Source: Oscillospiraceae bacterium
GTDB lineage: Bacteria; Bacillota; Clostridia; Oscillospirales; Oscillospiraceae
DNA: 26,376 nt
Assembly (NCBI GenBank): GCA_020025345.1
Contig: JAHHSH010000022.1
Span: 1 to 26,376, forward strand
Reading direction: 5' to 3'
Positions 1 through 6,430 of this stretch are shown one piece after another (positions within the stretch are counted from its first letter, which is position 1; every line of letters begins with the position of its first letter). The notes under the pieces were generated by a model. That model was given only the letters and a program-made list of their open reading frames with translations, had not been told where the DNA came from and ran no database searches. A program made the position numbers and the translations under genes.

Positions 1-64
1 GCAAACGGCAATAATTTGCAGGGATTCTTCGGTGGAAAGTCGTGATATAACAACGGAATTAGTG

Positions 65-93
65 TTGAGAAAGAGGAAACCCTATGCTATAAT
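65..93 (+). promoter_or_regulatory. Strong sigma-A-type promoter upstream of integrase remnant and ychF
   Basis: TTGAGA (65-70) and TATAAT (88-93) are separated by exactly 17 bases, with a TG one base upstream of the -10 (extended -10). This is close to the vegetative consensus. The first intact gene downstream is ychF, about 310 bases away, so the probable transcript has a long leader that contains the integrase remnant. I infer that it is the ychF promoter. It could also be a relic promoter of the decayed element. Confidence 0.6.
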
Positions 94-152
94 TAATTCA
101 TTATGGGCTCAACTTCGGCTATTGACAGAAAGAGTCCCCATCTGGCGGCAGT

Positions 153-347
153 ATGCACGCTCTCCGGCATACTTATGCCACCCGCGCTATCGAAGGAGGG
201 ATGCAGCCGAAGGTGCTGCAGCAGTTACTCGGCCATGCGAGTATCAAAACCACCATGGATCGCTACGTCCATGTCACCGATGAATCTTTGCTCAGCGCTG
301 TCCGTGCATTCGGGCAGGCCAACGAAGGATTACACCAAGTGGTGTAA
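153..347 (+). pseudogene. 3' remnant of a tyrosine recombinase / phage integrase gene
   Basis: The 64 codons here encode the C-terminal end of a tyrosine recombinase catalytic domain. HALRHTYAT carries the H-x-x-R pair of box II, LLGHASIKTT carries the next conserved His, and DRYVHVT carries the nucleophilic Tyr. The N-terminal DNA-binding region and the first catalytic Arg are missing. Upstream in the same frame there are only a few unrelated codons and then a stop (TGA at about 123), so this is a truncated relic rather than a gene cut by the window edge. The ATG at 153 has no good SD. An inverted repeat (TACACC-AAGT-GGTGTA, 331-346) overlaps the end. A short expressed fragment cannot be excluded but is unlikely to recombine DNA. 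Confidence 0.8.
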
Positions 348-410
348 GATGGTGTAGTAAACAAAGTAAAAACCCGTAAACCATTGAAAATAAAGGAGTT
401 AGGAAAAAAG

Positions 411-1520
411 ATGAAATTAGGTATCGTGGGTTTGCCCAATGTGGGCAAGTCAACCCTTTTTAACGCCATTACCAACGCCGGTGCGGAGAGTGCCAACTAT
501 CCCTTCTGCACCATCGAGCCCAATGTGGGCGTGGTGGCTGTGCCCGATGAGCGGCTGGACAAGCTGGCTGAGATGTACGAGCCGGACAAGAAGACCCCAG
601 CTGTCATCGAGTTCGTGGACATTGCAGGTCTTGTGAAGGGTGCCAGCCAGGGTGCAGGCCTCGGCAACAAGTTTTTGGAGAACATCCGCCGCACCGATGC
701 CATTGTGCATGTGGTGCGCTGCTTCGATGATGAGAACATCATGCATGTGGTGGCCGACGCCGGTACCAATGTGCCGGTGGACCCGCTGGGTGACATTGAG
801 ACCATTGATCTGGAGCTGGTGATGGCCGACCTCGAGATGGTGAACCGCCGTGTGGACAAGGCCACCAAGGCGGCCAAGGGGGACAAGAAGTTCCTCAAGG
901 AGGCCGAGACTTTCAAGAAGCTGGCAGAGCATCTCAACGCCGGCAAGTCTGCCCGTACCTTTGAGGGCAGCGACGAAGAGATGGAACTGATTGCTACGGC
1001 AGATCTGCTGAGCCTCAAGCCCATCATCTACGCCGCCAATATGGATGAGGACGGCTTTGCCGATCAGAGCAGCAACAAGTATTTCCCTCTGGTGAAGGAA
1101 CTGGCGGAGAAGGAGGGGGCACAGGTACTGCCCATCTGCGCCAAGCTGGAGCAGGACATTGCCGAGCTGGACGAGGAAGATCGGGCCATGTTCCTGGAGG
1201 ATCTGGGCATTGAGAAGTCCGGCCTGGATCGTCTGATCCAGTGCAGCTATGAGTTGCTGGGCCTCATCTCTTTCCTGACCTACGGTAAGGACGAGTGCCG
1301 TGCATGGACCATCCGCAAGGGCACCAAGGCACCGCAGGCTGCCGGTAAGATCCACTCCGACATCGAGCGGGGCTTTATCCGCGCCGAGACCATCAACTTC
1401 TCCGAGATGATCGCCTGCGGCAGTGTGGCTGCCGCCAAGGAGAAGGGACTTCTCCGCAGCGAGGGCAAGGAGTATGTGGTTCGCGACGGCGATATGATCT
1501 ACTTCCGCTTCAACGTGTAA
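411..1520 (+). CDS. ychF: Redox-regulated ATPase / Obg-family translation-associated protein YchF
   Basis: The 369-residue product matches the usual YchF length (about 363). The P-loop GLPNVGKST is at residues 7-15 and switch-II DIAG at 70-73. NMDED, in the nucleotide-base motif region, gives the NxxE signature that makes YchF prefer ATP over GTP. The C-terminus is a TGS domain ending YVVRDGDMIYFRFNV, as is typical. The family binds ribosomes and is linked to oxidative-stress responses; it acts in the cytoplasm. I chose the ATG at 411 because family proteins begin MKLGIVG and an SD (AAAGGAG, 392-398) precedes it. An in-frame TTG at 384 has no SD. The gene is followed by a hairpin at 1537-1560. 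Confidence 0.96.
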   Translation: MKLGIVGLPNVGKSTLFNAITNAGAESANYPFCTIEPNVGVVAVPDERLDKLAEMYEPDKKTPAVIEFVDIAGLVKGASQGAGLGNKFLENIRRTDAIVHVVRCFDDENIMHVVADAGTNVPVDPLGDIETIDLELVMADLEMVNRRVDKATKAAKGDKKFLKEAETFKKLAEHLNAGKSARTFEGSDEEMELIATADLLSLKPIIYAANMDEDGFADQSSNKYFPLVKELAEKEGAQVLPICAKLEQDIAELDEEDRAMFLEDLGIEKSGLDRLIQCSYELLGLISFLTYGKDECRAWTIRKGTKAPQAAGKIHSDIERGFIRAETINFSEMIACGSVAAAKEKGLLRSEGKEYVVRDGDMIYFRFNV

Positions 1521-1536
1521 GATATGGATAGAAGAA

Positions 1537-1560
1537 GCGCACCGGCGGTTGTCGGTGCGC
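1537..1560 (+). terminator. Putative terminator after ychF
   Basis: GCGCACCG (1537-1544) pairs perfectly with CGGTGCGC (1553-1560) across an 8-base loop, 17 bases after the ychF stop. The following tract is only moderately T-rich, so it may be a weak or factor-assisted terminator. Confidence 0.6.
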
Positions 1561-1633
1561 TATTCTTGCGATTGTTGCTGCTGGTGTTTTGCGCACGCTT
1601 CCGTGTGGGGAAAAGGGCGAGGTGATTCTTTAG

Positions 1634-2089
1634 ATGAAACCATTTTTGAAAAAGCACCCGTACCTGCGCCTACTGCTTTGGAGCGGGATATTGCCGCTTT
1701 TGAGTGTGGTGCTGGGGCTTACCTATGATGTGTACAATCCCCTTGGGGACGAGGTAATCCATCCGATCGTGTGTGGAATTGTGAGCGTTACATGGCCTTT
1801 ATGGTGGCTCCTTGCGGTGGCACACGTCTTTGGCGTGACGGAGCTAATTCTCTATGGCAGTCTTGTGAACGACAAAATGCTGGAGACGCTGGGACTGAAG
1901 CGAATTTTGCCCACGGCGCTCATCGCTGCAATGGGCAGCTATTTTTTGATGTGTTTCCTTCAATTTCCGTCTTACAGAGAGGGATGGGGGATATATTTGA
2001 AACTGGGAACGCTCTTTGCAGCGCTGCCTGCGCTGGCGGCGGTGCTTGTGCGCTACGGCCTTTGGCGGCATCGGAAACGCCAAATGTGA
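1634..2089 (+). CDS. Small integral membrane protein, function unknown
   Basis: This encodes a 151-residue hydrophobic protein that I do not recognise as a named family. Probable membrane segments are around residues 10-30, 43-66, 91-110 and 120-141, with a basic N-terminus (KPFLKKHPYLR) and a basic C-terminal tail (RHRKRQM). This suggests four helices with both ends in the cytoplasm. A GAGGTG SD at about 1619-1624 precedes the ATG at 1634. It lies 40 bases upstream of the phosphatase gene on the same strand, so the two may be co-transcribed. Codon use looks slightly less GC-biased than in neighbouring genes. The function cannot be inferred from sequence. Confidence 0.75.
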   Translation: MKPFLKKHPYLRLLLWSGILPLLSVVLGLTYDVYNPLGDEVIHPIVCGIVSVTWPLWWLLAVAHVFGVTELILYGSLVNDKMLETLGLKRILPTALIAAMGSYFLMCFLQFPSYREGWGIYLKLGTLFAALPALAAVLVRYGLWRHRKRQM

Positions 2090-2128
2090 ATATATGTGGA
2101 AATTGATCCGGGAAGAGGAGTAAAATAG

Positions 2129-2770
2129 ATGAAATATCAGGCGGTTTTATTTGACATGGACGGAACACTGCTGGATACGCTGGAGGATCTGCGGGACGGT
2201 GTGAATTTGGTACTGGAGCGCCGCGGCTATCCCCAGCACACGCTGGAGGAGATCCGGGACTATGTGGGCAACGGTGCCGGTGTATTGATTCGCCGGGCGC
2301 TGCCGGAAGGCACGGCGGAGGCGGAGATCAGCGAGGTGCTGGCGGAATATAAGGAATGGTATCGTGTTCACTACTGCACCAAGACCCGCCCCTATCCCGG
2401 CGTGGCGGAGCTTTTGGACAAGCTGGCTGCAGCGGGCGTGAAAATGGCTGTGGTATCCAACAAGCCGGATGCGGTCACCAAGGAACTGGCAAAAAAATTC
2501 TTCCCCGGCCTGCCCGCCTTCGGACAGCGGGACGATGTGCCCCGGAAGCCGGAGCCACAGATGGTGTGGAACGCCTTGGAGACGCTGGGCGTCAGCCGGG
2601 AGCAGGCCTGCTATGTGGGCGACAGCGAGGTGGACGTGGCCACGGCACGCAATGCAGGATTACCTGCGGTCATCGTGAGCTGGGGCTTTCGCACGGAGGA
2701 GCAGCTGCGCGCGGCAGGTGCTGCGACCATTGCGGCCACGATGGAGGAACTGTGGGCTGTACTGGCTTGA
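2129..2770 (+). CDS. HAD-family phosphatase, phosphoglycolate phosphatase-like (Gph/PgpB type)
   Basis: The 213 residues carry all HAD motifs. Motif I is DMDGT (nucleophile D9, acid/base D11), followed by DTLEDL, the hallmark of the Gph/beta-phosphoglucomutase subfamily. Motif II is in VVSNKPD, the motif III Lys in RKPEP, and the acidic motif IV is GDSEVD. The helical cap between motifs I and II is type C1. Substrates in this subfamily include 2-phosphoglycolate and other small phosphoesters; the exact substrate cannot be assigned. The start at 2129 follows an AGAGGAG SD about 10 bases upstream. The T-box promoter of thrS begins just after the stop. The protein is cytoplasmic. Confidence 0.9.
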   Translation: MKYQAVLFDMDGTLLDTLEDLRDGVNLVLERRGYPQHTLEEIRDYVGNGAGVLIRRALPEGTAEAEISEVLAEYKEWYRVHYCTKTRPYPGVAELLDKLAAAGVKMAVVSNKPDAVTKELAKKFFPGLPAFGQRDDVPRKPEPQMVWNALETLGVSREQACYVGDSEVDVATARNAGLPAVIVSWGFRTEEQLRAAGAATIAATMEELWAVLA

Positions 2771-2788
2771 AAAAAGCCGGAATGGCCG

Positions 2789-2817
2789 TTGACAAGCATA
2801 AAAAAGGGTGCTATGAT
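2789..2817 (+). promoter_or_regulatory. Promoter of the thrS T-box transcript
   Basis: TTGACA (2789-2794) and TATGAT (2812-2817) have a 17-base spacer, with TG at 2809-2810 giving an extended -10. Transcription should start at about 2824, just before the T-box leader. Confidence 0.8.
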
Positions 2818-2823
2818 TAAAAA

Positions 2824-3082
2824 TCATAAGAAAATGCGTTGACGGGGAACCCGCTTGTGAAACTCTACAGAGAGGGGCTCATTTTGGTGTGAGAGCTCCA
2901 GAGGGAAACAATACGGTACCGCCCCCGAGCTGCCCACCGAACGCAAGATTGTCAGTAGGCTGGGACGGGATCTCCCGTTACAGAGAACACGAGCGACGGC
3001 AAATTTGCCGTAAGCAGGGTGGAACCGTGGAGTAAAGATTTTTTTGCCTCACCCCTGAAACACATCAGGGGTGAGGCTTTTT
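2824..3082 (+). promoter_or_regulatory. T-box riboswitch controlling thrS
   Basis: The leader contains canonical T-box elements in order: TGACGGGGA-like stem I base near 2840, the AGAGAG element near 2870, GGTGTGAG near 2886, the GAGCTG segment near 2927, and the conserved AGGGTGGAACCGTGG antiterminator motif at 3016-3030. The antiterminator bulge TGGA (3020-3023) would pair with a tRNA 3' end of UCCA. The specifier is probably ACC (2918-2920), a Thr codon, which agrees with the downstream gene. Uncharged tRNA-Thr would stabilise the antiterminator and allow read-through of the terminator at 3046-3082. The elements are seen directly; the exact specifier position is inferred from pattern. Confidence 0.93.
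3046..3082 (+). terminator. Intrinsic terminator of the T-box leader
   Basis: GCCTCACCCCTG (3046-3057) pairs perfectly with CAGGGGTGAGGC (3066-3077) across an 8-base loop, followed by TTTTT. It lies 15 bases after the T-box motif and 37 bases before thrS, as expected for a transcription attenuator. Confidence 0.93.
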
Positions 3083-3119
3083 ATTTGTCTGCCCCCAAAT
3101 CAACAAGGAGGAAACGATC

Positions 3120-4913
3120 ATGTCCGAAGAAAACATCTACACCTTTGAAAATAAGGAGTATCGTCAGACCTACTGGCATACCTGCTCCCATGTGCTGGCG
3201 CAGGCTGTCAAGCGTCTTTATCCCAATGTGAAGCTGGCCATCGGCCCTTCCATTGAAAATGGCTTCTACTACGATATTGACTCTGAAGTGGCTTTCACTC
3301 CCGAGATTTTGACGCAGATCGAAGGCGAAATGCGCAAGATCTGCAAGGAGAAGCTGAAACTGGAGCGTTTTGAGCTGCCCCGGGAAGAGGCTATCAAGTT
3401 CATGGAGGAGAAGGGTGAGCCCTACAAGGTAGAGTTGATCAACGATCTGCCCGAGGATGCTGTCATCAGCTTCTATCAGCAGGGCGATTTCGTGGATCTG
3501 TGCGCCGGTCCCCATCTGGACTCCACCGGCCGCATCAAGGGCAACGGTATCAAGCTGACCAGCTGCACCGGCGCCTACTGGCGCGGCGACTCCAACCGCA
3601 AGATGCTGCAGCGCATCTACGGTGTTGCTTTCCCCAAGAAGGATGAGCTGGATGCCTACTTGAAGCAGCGGGAAGAGGCGCTCAAGCGTGACCACAACAA
3701 GCTGGGCCGCGAGCTGGAGTATTTCACCACGGTGGATTGCATCGGTCAGGGCCTGCCCGTGATGCTGCCCAAGGGTGCCCGTACCATTCAGGTTCTGCAG
3801 CGCTGGATCGAGGATGAGGAGCAGAAGCGCGGCTATCAGCTGACCAAGACTCCTTTGATGGCCAAGAGTGATCTTTATAAGATTTCCGGCCACTGGGATC
3901 ACTATCTGGACGGTATGTTCATTCTGGGCGATCCCCACGATGAGACGAAGGAGTGCTTTGCACTGCGTCCCATGACCTGCCCCTTCCAGTATCAGGTGTT
4001 CCTGAATCGTCAGCGCTCCTACCGTGACCTGCCTATGCGTCTGGGCGAGACTTCCACGTTGTTCCGTAACGAGGATTCCGGTGAGATGCACGGCTTGATC
4101 CGTGTGCGCCAGTTCACGATTTCCGAGGGTCACTTGATCCTGCGTCCCGACCAGCTGGAAGAGGAGTTCAAGAACTGCCTGGATTTGGCCAACTATTGCC
4201 TGGAGACGCTGGGCCTGAAGGAGGATGCCTCCTTCCGCTTCTCCCAGTGGGATCCTGCCAACCCCAACAACAAGTACGAGGGTACTGCCGAGCAGTGGGA
4301 GAAGGCACAGGCTGTTATGGGTCAGATTCTGGACGATCTGGGCGTGGAGTACGAGGTCGGTATCGACGAGGCTGCTTTCTACGGCCCCAAGCTGGACGTA
4401 CAGGTGAAGAACGTGTTCGGCAAGGAGGACACCCTTATCACCATTCAGATCGATATGCTGCTGGCCGAGCGTTTCGGTATGTACTATATTGATGAGAACG
4501 GTGAGAAGGCACTGCCTTATATCATCCACCGTACCTCTATGGGCTGCTATGAGCGTACACTGGCACTGCTGATCGAGAAGTATGCCGGTGCGCTGCCCAC
4601 CTGGATGGCACCCGAGCAGGTGCGCTTCCTGCCCGTGACCGACCGTGCTGCTGACTACTGCGCAGAGCTGTCCAAGAAGCTGTGCGACGATGGTTTCCGC
4701 GCAGAAGTGGACTACCGCAACGAGAAGATCGGTAAGAAGATCCGTGAGGCACAGCTGGAGAAGGTGCCTTATATGCTGGTGGTGGGTGACCGCGACATGG
4801 AGAACGGTACCGTTTCTCCCCGTCACCGCGCCGATGGCGATCTGGGTGCTATGTCCTTTGCAGAGTTTGAGACGCTGCTGAAGGATGTGGTGGATCGGAA
4901 GCTGAAAAAGTAA
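3120..4913 (+). CDS. thrS: Threonine--tRNA ligase lacking the N-terminal TGS domain
   Basis: The 597-residue enzyme charges tRNA-Thr in the cytoplasm. The usual 60-residue N-terminal TGS domain is absent and the protein begins almost directly with the editing domain. HTCSH (H20, H24) and DLCAGPH give the editing-site His/His and Cys/His residues that remove mischarged Ser. The class II core follows: RPMTCP provides the zinc Cys, FRNEDSGEMHGLIRVRQF is motif 2, and IHRTSMGCYERTLALLIEKY is motif 3. The C-terminal 100 residues are the anticodon-binding domain. The start is fixed by AAGGAGG at 3104-3110. Expression should follow tRNA-Thr charging through the upstream T-box. Loss of TGS occurs in a known subset of bacterial ThrRS, so I do not read it as a truncation. 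Confidence 0.97.
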   Translation: MSEENIYTFENKEYRQTYWHTCSHVLAQAVKRLYPNVKLAIGPSIENGFYYDIDSEVAFTPEILTQIEGEMRKICKEKLKLERFELPREEAIKFMEEKGEPYKVELINDLPEDAVISFYQQGDFVDLCAGPHLDSTGRIKGNGIKLTSCTGAYWRGDSNRKMLQRIYGVAFPKKDELDAYLKQREEALKRDHNKLGRELEYFTTVDCIGQGLPVMLPKGARTIQVLQRWIEDEEQKRGYQLTKTPLMAKSDLYKISGHWDHYLDGMFILGDPHDETKECFALRPMTCPFQYQVFLNRQRSYRDLPMRLGETSTLFRNEDSGEMHGLIRVRQFTISEGHLILRPDQLEEEFKNCLDLANYCLETLGLKEDASFRFSQWDPANPNNKYEGTAEQWEKAQAVMGQILDDLGVEYEVGIDEAAFYGPKLDVQVKNVFGKEDTLITIQIDMLLAERFGMYYIDENGEKALPYIIHRTSMGCYERTLALLIEKYAGALPTWMAPEQVRFLPVTDRAADYCAELSKKLCDDGFRAEVDYRNEKIGKKIREAQLEKVPYMLVVGDRDMENGTVSPRHRADGDLGAMSFAEFETLLKDVVDRKLKK

Positions 4914-4936
4914 GCGTAAAAATAGAAAAGAAACTG

Positions 4937-4969
4937 ACCGCCGGGAGCCTGTGGGCTTCCGGCGGTTTT
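4937..4969 (+). terminator. Intrinsic terminator after thrS
   Basis: ACCGCCGGGAGCC (4937-4949) pairs with GGCTTCCGGCGGT (4954-4966) with one G-U, a four-base loop, and a short T run. Confidence 0.9.
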
Positions 4970-5066
4970 CCTGTTGGCGGGAATGGGACGTGTGAAATGC
5001 AGGATAAAATTCTAAAATGCAGGATTTTTGAATGGCTATTGCAAAAAACGGTGGATTACTTGCGAA

Positions 5067-5186
5067 ATGAAAACAGGAAGAAGTAAAGAGAAAAATATTT
5101 TTAACGCAGTATTTGGCGATGATAAGTTATTTAAACGGTATAAAGTGGATGATATAGAAATATTTTTAACGGAAGAATACTTTTGA
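5067..5186 (+). CDS. Possible 39-residue small ORF, unknown
   Basis: ATG at 5067 opens 39 codons reading MKTGRSKEKNIFNAV at the start and ending IEIFLTEEYF. The peptide is charged and non-membrane, with protein-like composition, but codon use is strongly AT-rich, unlike neighbouring genes. The best SD candidate is GGTGGA (5050-5055), 11 bases upstream and only moderate. No promoter was found directly in front. It could be a relic of a larger gene, a small expressed protein, or chance in AT-rich DNA. I do not recognise it. Confidence 0.25.
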   Translation: MKTGRSKEKNIFNAVFGDDKLFKRYKVDDIEIFLTEEYF

Positions 5187-5222
5187 AATGAAAATAAAAA
5201 TGAATTTTCTTATAAAAAGGAC

Positions 5223-5251
5223 TTGCAAAATGGGGCGGGGCGTAGTAGAAT
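5223..5251 (+). promoter_or_regulatory. Promoter of the TAXI TRAP transporter operon
   Basis: TTGCAA (5223-5228) and TAGAAT (5246-5251) have a 17-base spacer. The expected start point is about 50 bases before the lipoprotein ATG. Confidence 0.65.
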
Positions 5252-5304
5252 AACACCATCGTAAATAAAGCTTCTGCGAGAAGCTGAGAAAAGGAGCGAA
5301 AAAA

Positions 5305-6273
5305 ATGAAAAAGTTTGTAGCAATGATTCTTGCACTGGTCATGGCTTTGAGTCTGGTCGCCTGCGGCGGCGGTGGCAAGGTCAAGATGCGTTTCGTTACC
5401 GGTGGTGAGAGCGGCACTTATTACGCTTTCGGCGGCACCATCGCCCAGCACGCCACCAACAATGCTGACGGCATTGAGGTGACCGGTCTGGTGGGTAATG
5501 GTTCCCGTTCCAATGTTCTGGAACTGCAGGATGGAAACGCTGAGCTGGCTTTCTGCCAGTCCGACGTGATGGCTTATGCATATGACGGTACGAATCTTTT
5601 CAAGGATGACGGCAAGGTGGATTGCTTCTCCACCGTGGCTGCACTGTATAAGGAGCAGGTACAGCTGGTTACCTGCGATCCCAGCATCAAGACTGTGGCT
5701 GACCTGAAGGGTAAGACCGTATCCGTAGGCGCTGCCGGTTCCGGCGTGTATTTCAACGCCATCGATGTTCTGGGTGCTTACGGTCTGACGCTGGATGATA
5801 TCAAGCCCACCTACCAGTCCTTCGGCGATACCGCCAACGACATCAAGGACGGCAAGATCGATGCCGGCTTCGTGGTTGCCGGTGCTCCCACCACGGCAAT
5901 CGTGGATCTGTCTACCACCAAGAACACCTACCTCGTGGGCATGGACGATGAGCATATCGACGCTCTGCTGAAGGCTTCCCCCTTCTACTCCAAGGCCACC
6001 ATTCCTGCCGGTACTTATAACGGCCAGACCGAGGATGTGAACACCGTGGCTGTGGGCGCTGTGATTCTGGCTCGCAATGATATCCCTGCTGATGCGATCT
6101 ATGCGCTGACGGCTGATATCTTTGATAACTACACCGAGCTGGGTAGTTCCCACGCCAAGTACAATGAGCTGAGCATGGATTTCGCAGCTTCTATCACCTC
6201 TGTTCCTTACCACCCCGGCGCTGCAAAATACTTCACTGAGAAGGGCTTCAATGTCCCCACTCTGGCTGAGTAA
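5305..6273 (+). CDS. TAXI family TRAP transporter solute-binding lipoprotein
   Basis: The 322-residue extracytoplasmic binding protein has a lipoprotein signal (KK, hydrophobic core, lipobox LVAC with Cys20) that anchors it to the outer face of the membrane. The mature start reads RFVTGGESGTYYAFGGTIAQ, the G-G-x-x-G-T-Y-Y signature of TAXI (TRAP-associated extracytoplasmic immunogenic) proteins. Later segments include VADLKGKTVSVGAAGSG, GKIDAGFVVAGAPT and the C-terminal YHPGAAKYF, all typical of the family. Ligands of characterised or proposed members include dicarboxylates and glutamate or related compounds; the ligand here is not predictable. The ATG at 5305 follows a GGAG SD. The fused permease follows after a strong hairpin. 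Confidence 0.94.
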   Translation: MKKFVAMILALVMALSLVACGGGGKVKMRFVTGGESGTYYAFGGTIAQHATNNADGIEVTGLVGNGSRSNVLELQDGNAELAFCQSDVMAYAYDGTNLFKDDGKVDCFSTVAALYKEQVQLVTCDPSIKTVADLKGKTVSVGAAGSGVYFNAIDVLGAYGLTLDDIKPTYQSFGDTANDIKDGKIDAGFVVAGAPTTAIVDLSTTKNTYLVGMDDEHIDALLKASPFYSKATIPAGTYNGQTEDVNTVAVGAVILARNDIPADAIYALTADIFDNYTELGSSHAKYNELSMDFAASITSVPYHPGAAKYFTEKGFNVPTLAE

Positions 6274-6297
6274 TTGAGAAATCCGTAATTGAATGTA

Positions 6298-6326
6298 ACT
6301 ACGGCGGGGTGTTTCCCCGCCGTAGT
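6298..6326 (+). terminator. GC-rich hairpin between TAXI binding protein and permease
   Basis: ACTACGGCGGGG (6298-6309) pairs perfectly over 12 bp with CCCCGCCGTAGT (6315-6326), loop TGTTT. No T-run follows directly. AATGTA before and TACATT after may extend the stem. It is probably a partial terminator or 3' mRNA stabiliser that keeps the binding protein in excess over the permease. Confidence 0.75.
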
Positions 6327-6430
6327 ATACTTACATTATTCCGCAACATAAAAGGGAAGACACGACCGGAAGGGGCGTATGGTCCCTTGTATGCTGCGGA
6401 GAAAAGAGAAATCATCAATAGGAGGTTCCC

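Larger units (their letters stand above)
4970..5304. other. AT-rich 5' region of the TAXI operon with direct repeats
   Basis: This 335-base stretch has no recognised gene. It contains a pair of AAATGCAGGAT repeats (4995-5005 and 5015-5025; 20-base period) and a pair of AAATATTTTTAACG repeats (5093-5106 and 5158-5171). A related TATTTAAACGG lies between them at 5128-5138. There is a possible 39-codon ORF (5067-5186), and the promoter is at 5223-5251. The repeats could bind a regulator of the transporter. No riboswitch fold was recognised. Confidence 0.5.

Noticed and set aside
32..283. 83-codon frame overlapping the integrase remnant
   Set aside because: Its translation has no integrase features; the catalytic residues lie in the other frame.
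331..356. TACACC/GGTGTA repeats as an attachment site
   Set aside because: The repeats are only 6 bases and sit beside a decayed gene with no matching partner in the window, so an att site cannot be supported.
450..1355. 301-codon open frame antisense to ychF
   Set aside because: No SD, no domain, wholly inside a well-supported gene.
3081..4826. 581-codon open frame antisense to thrS
   Set aside because: Same effect: no SD or recognisable motif, and it would run through the T-box terminator.
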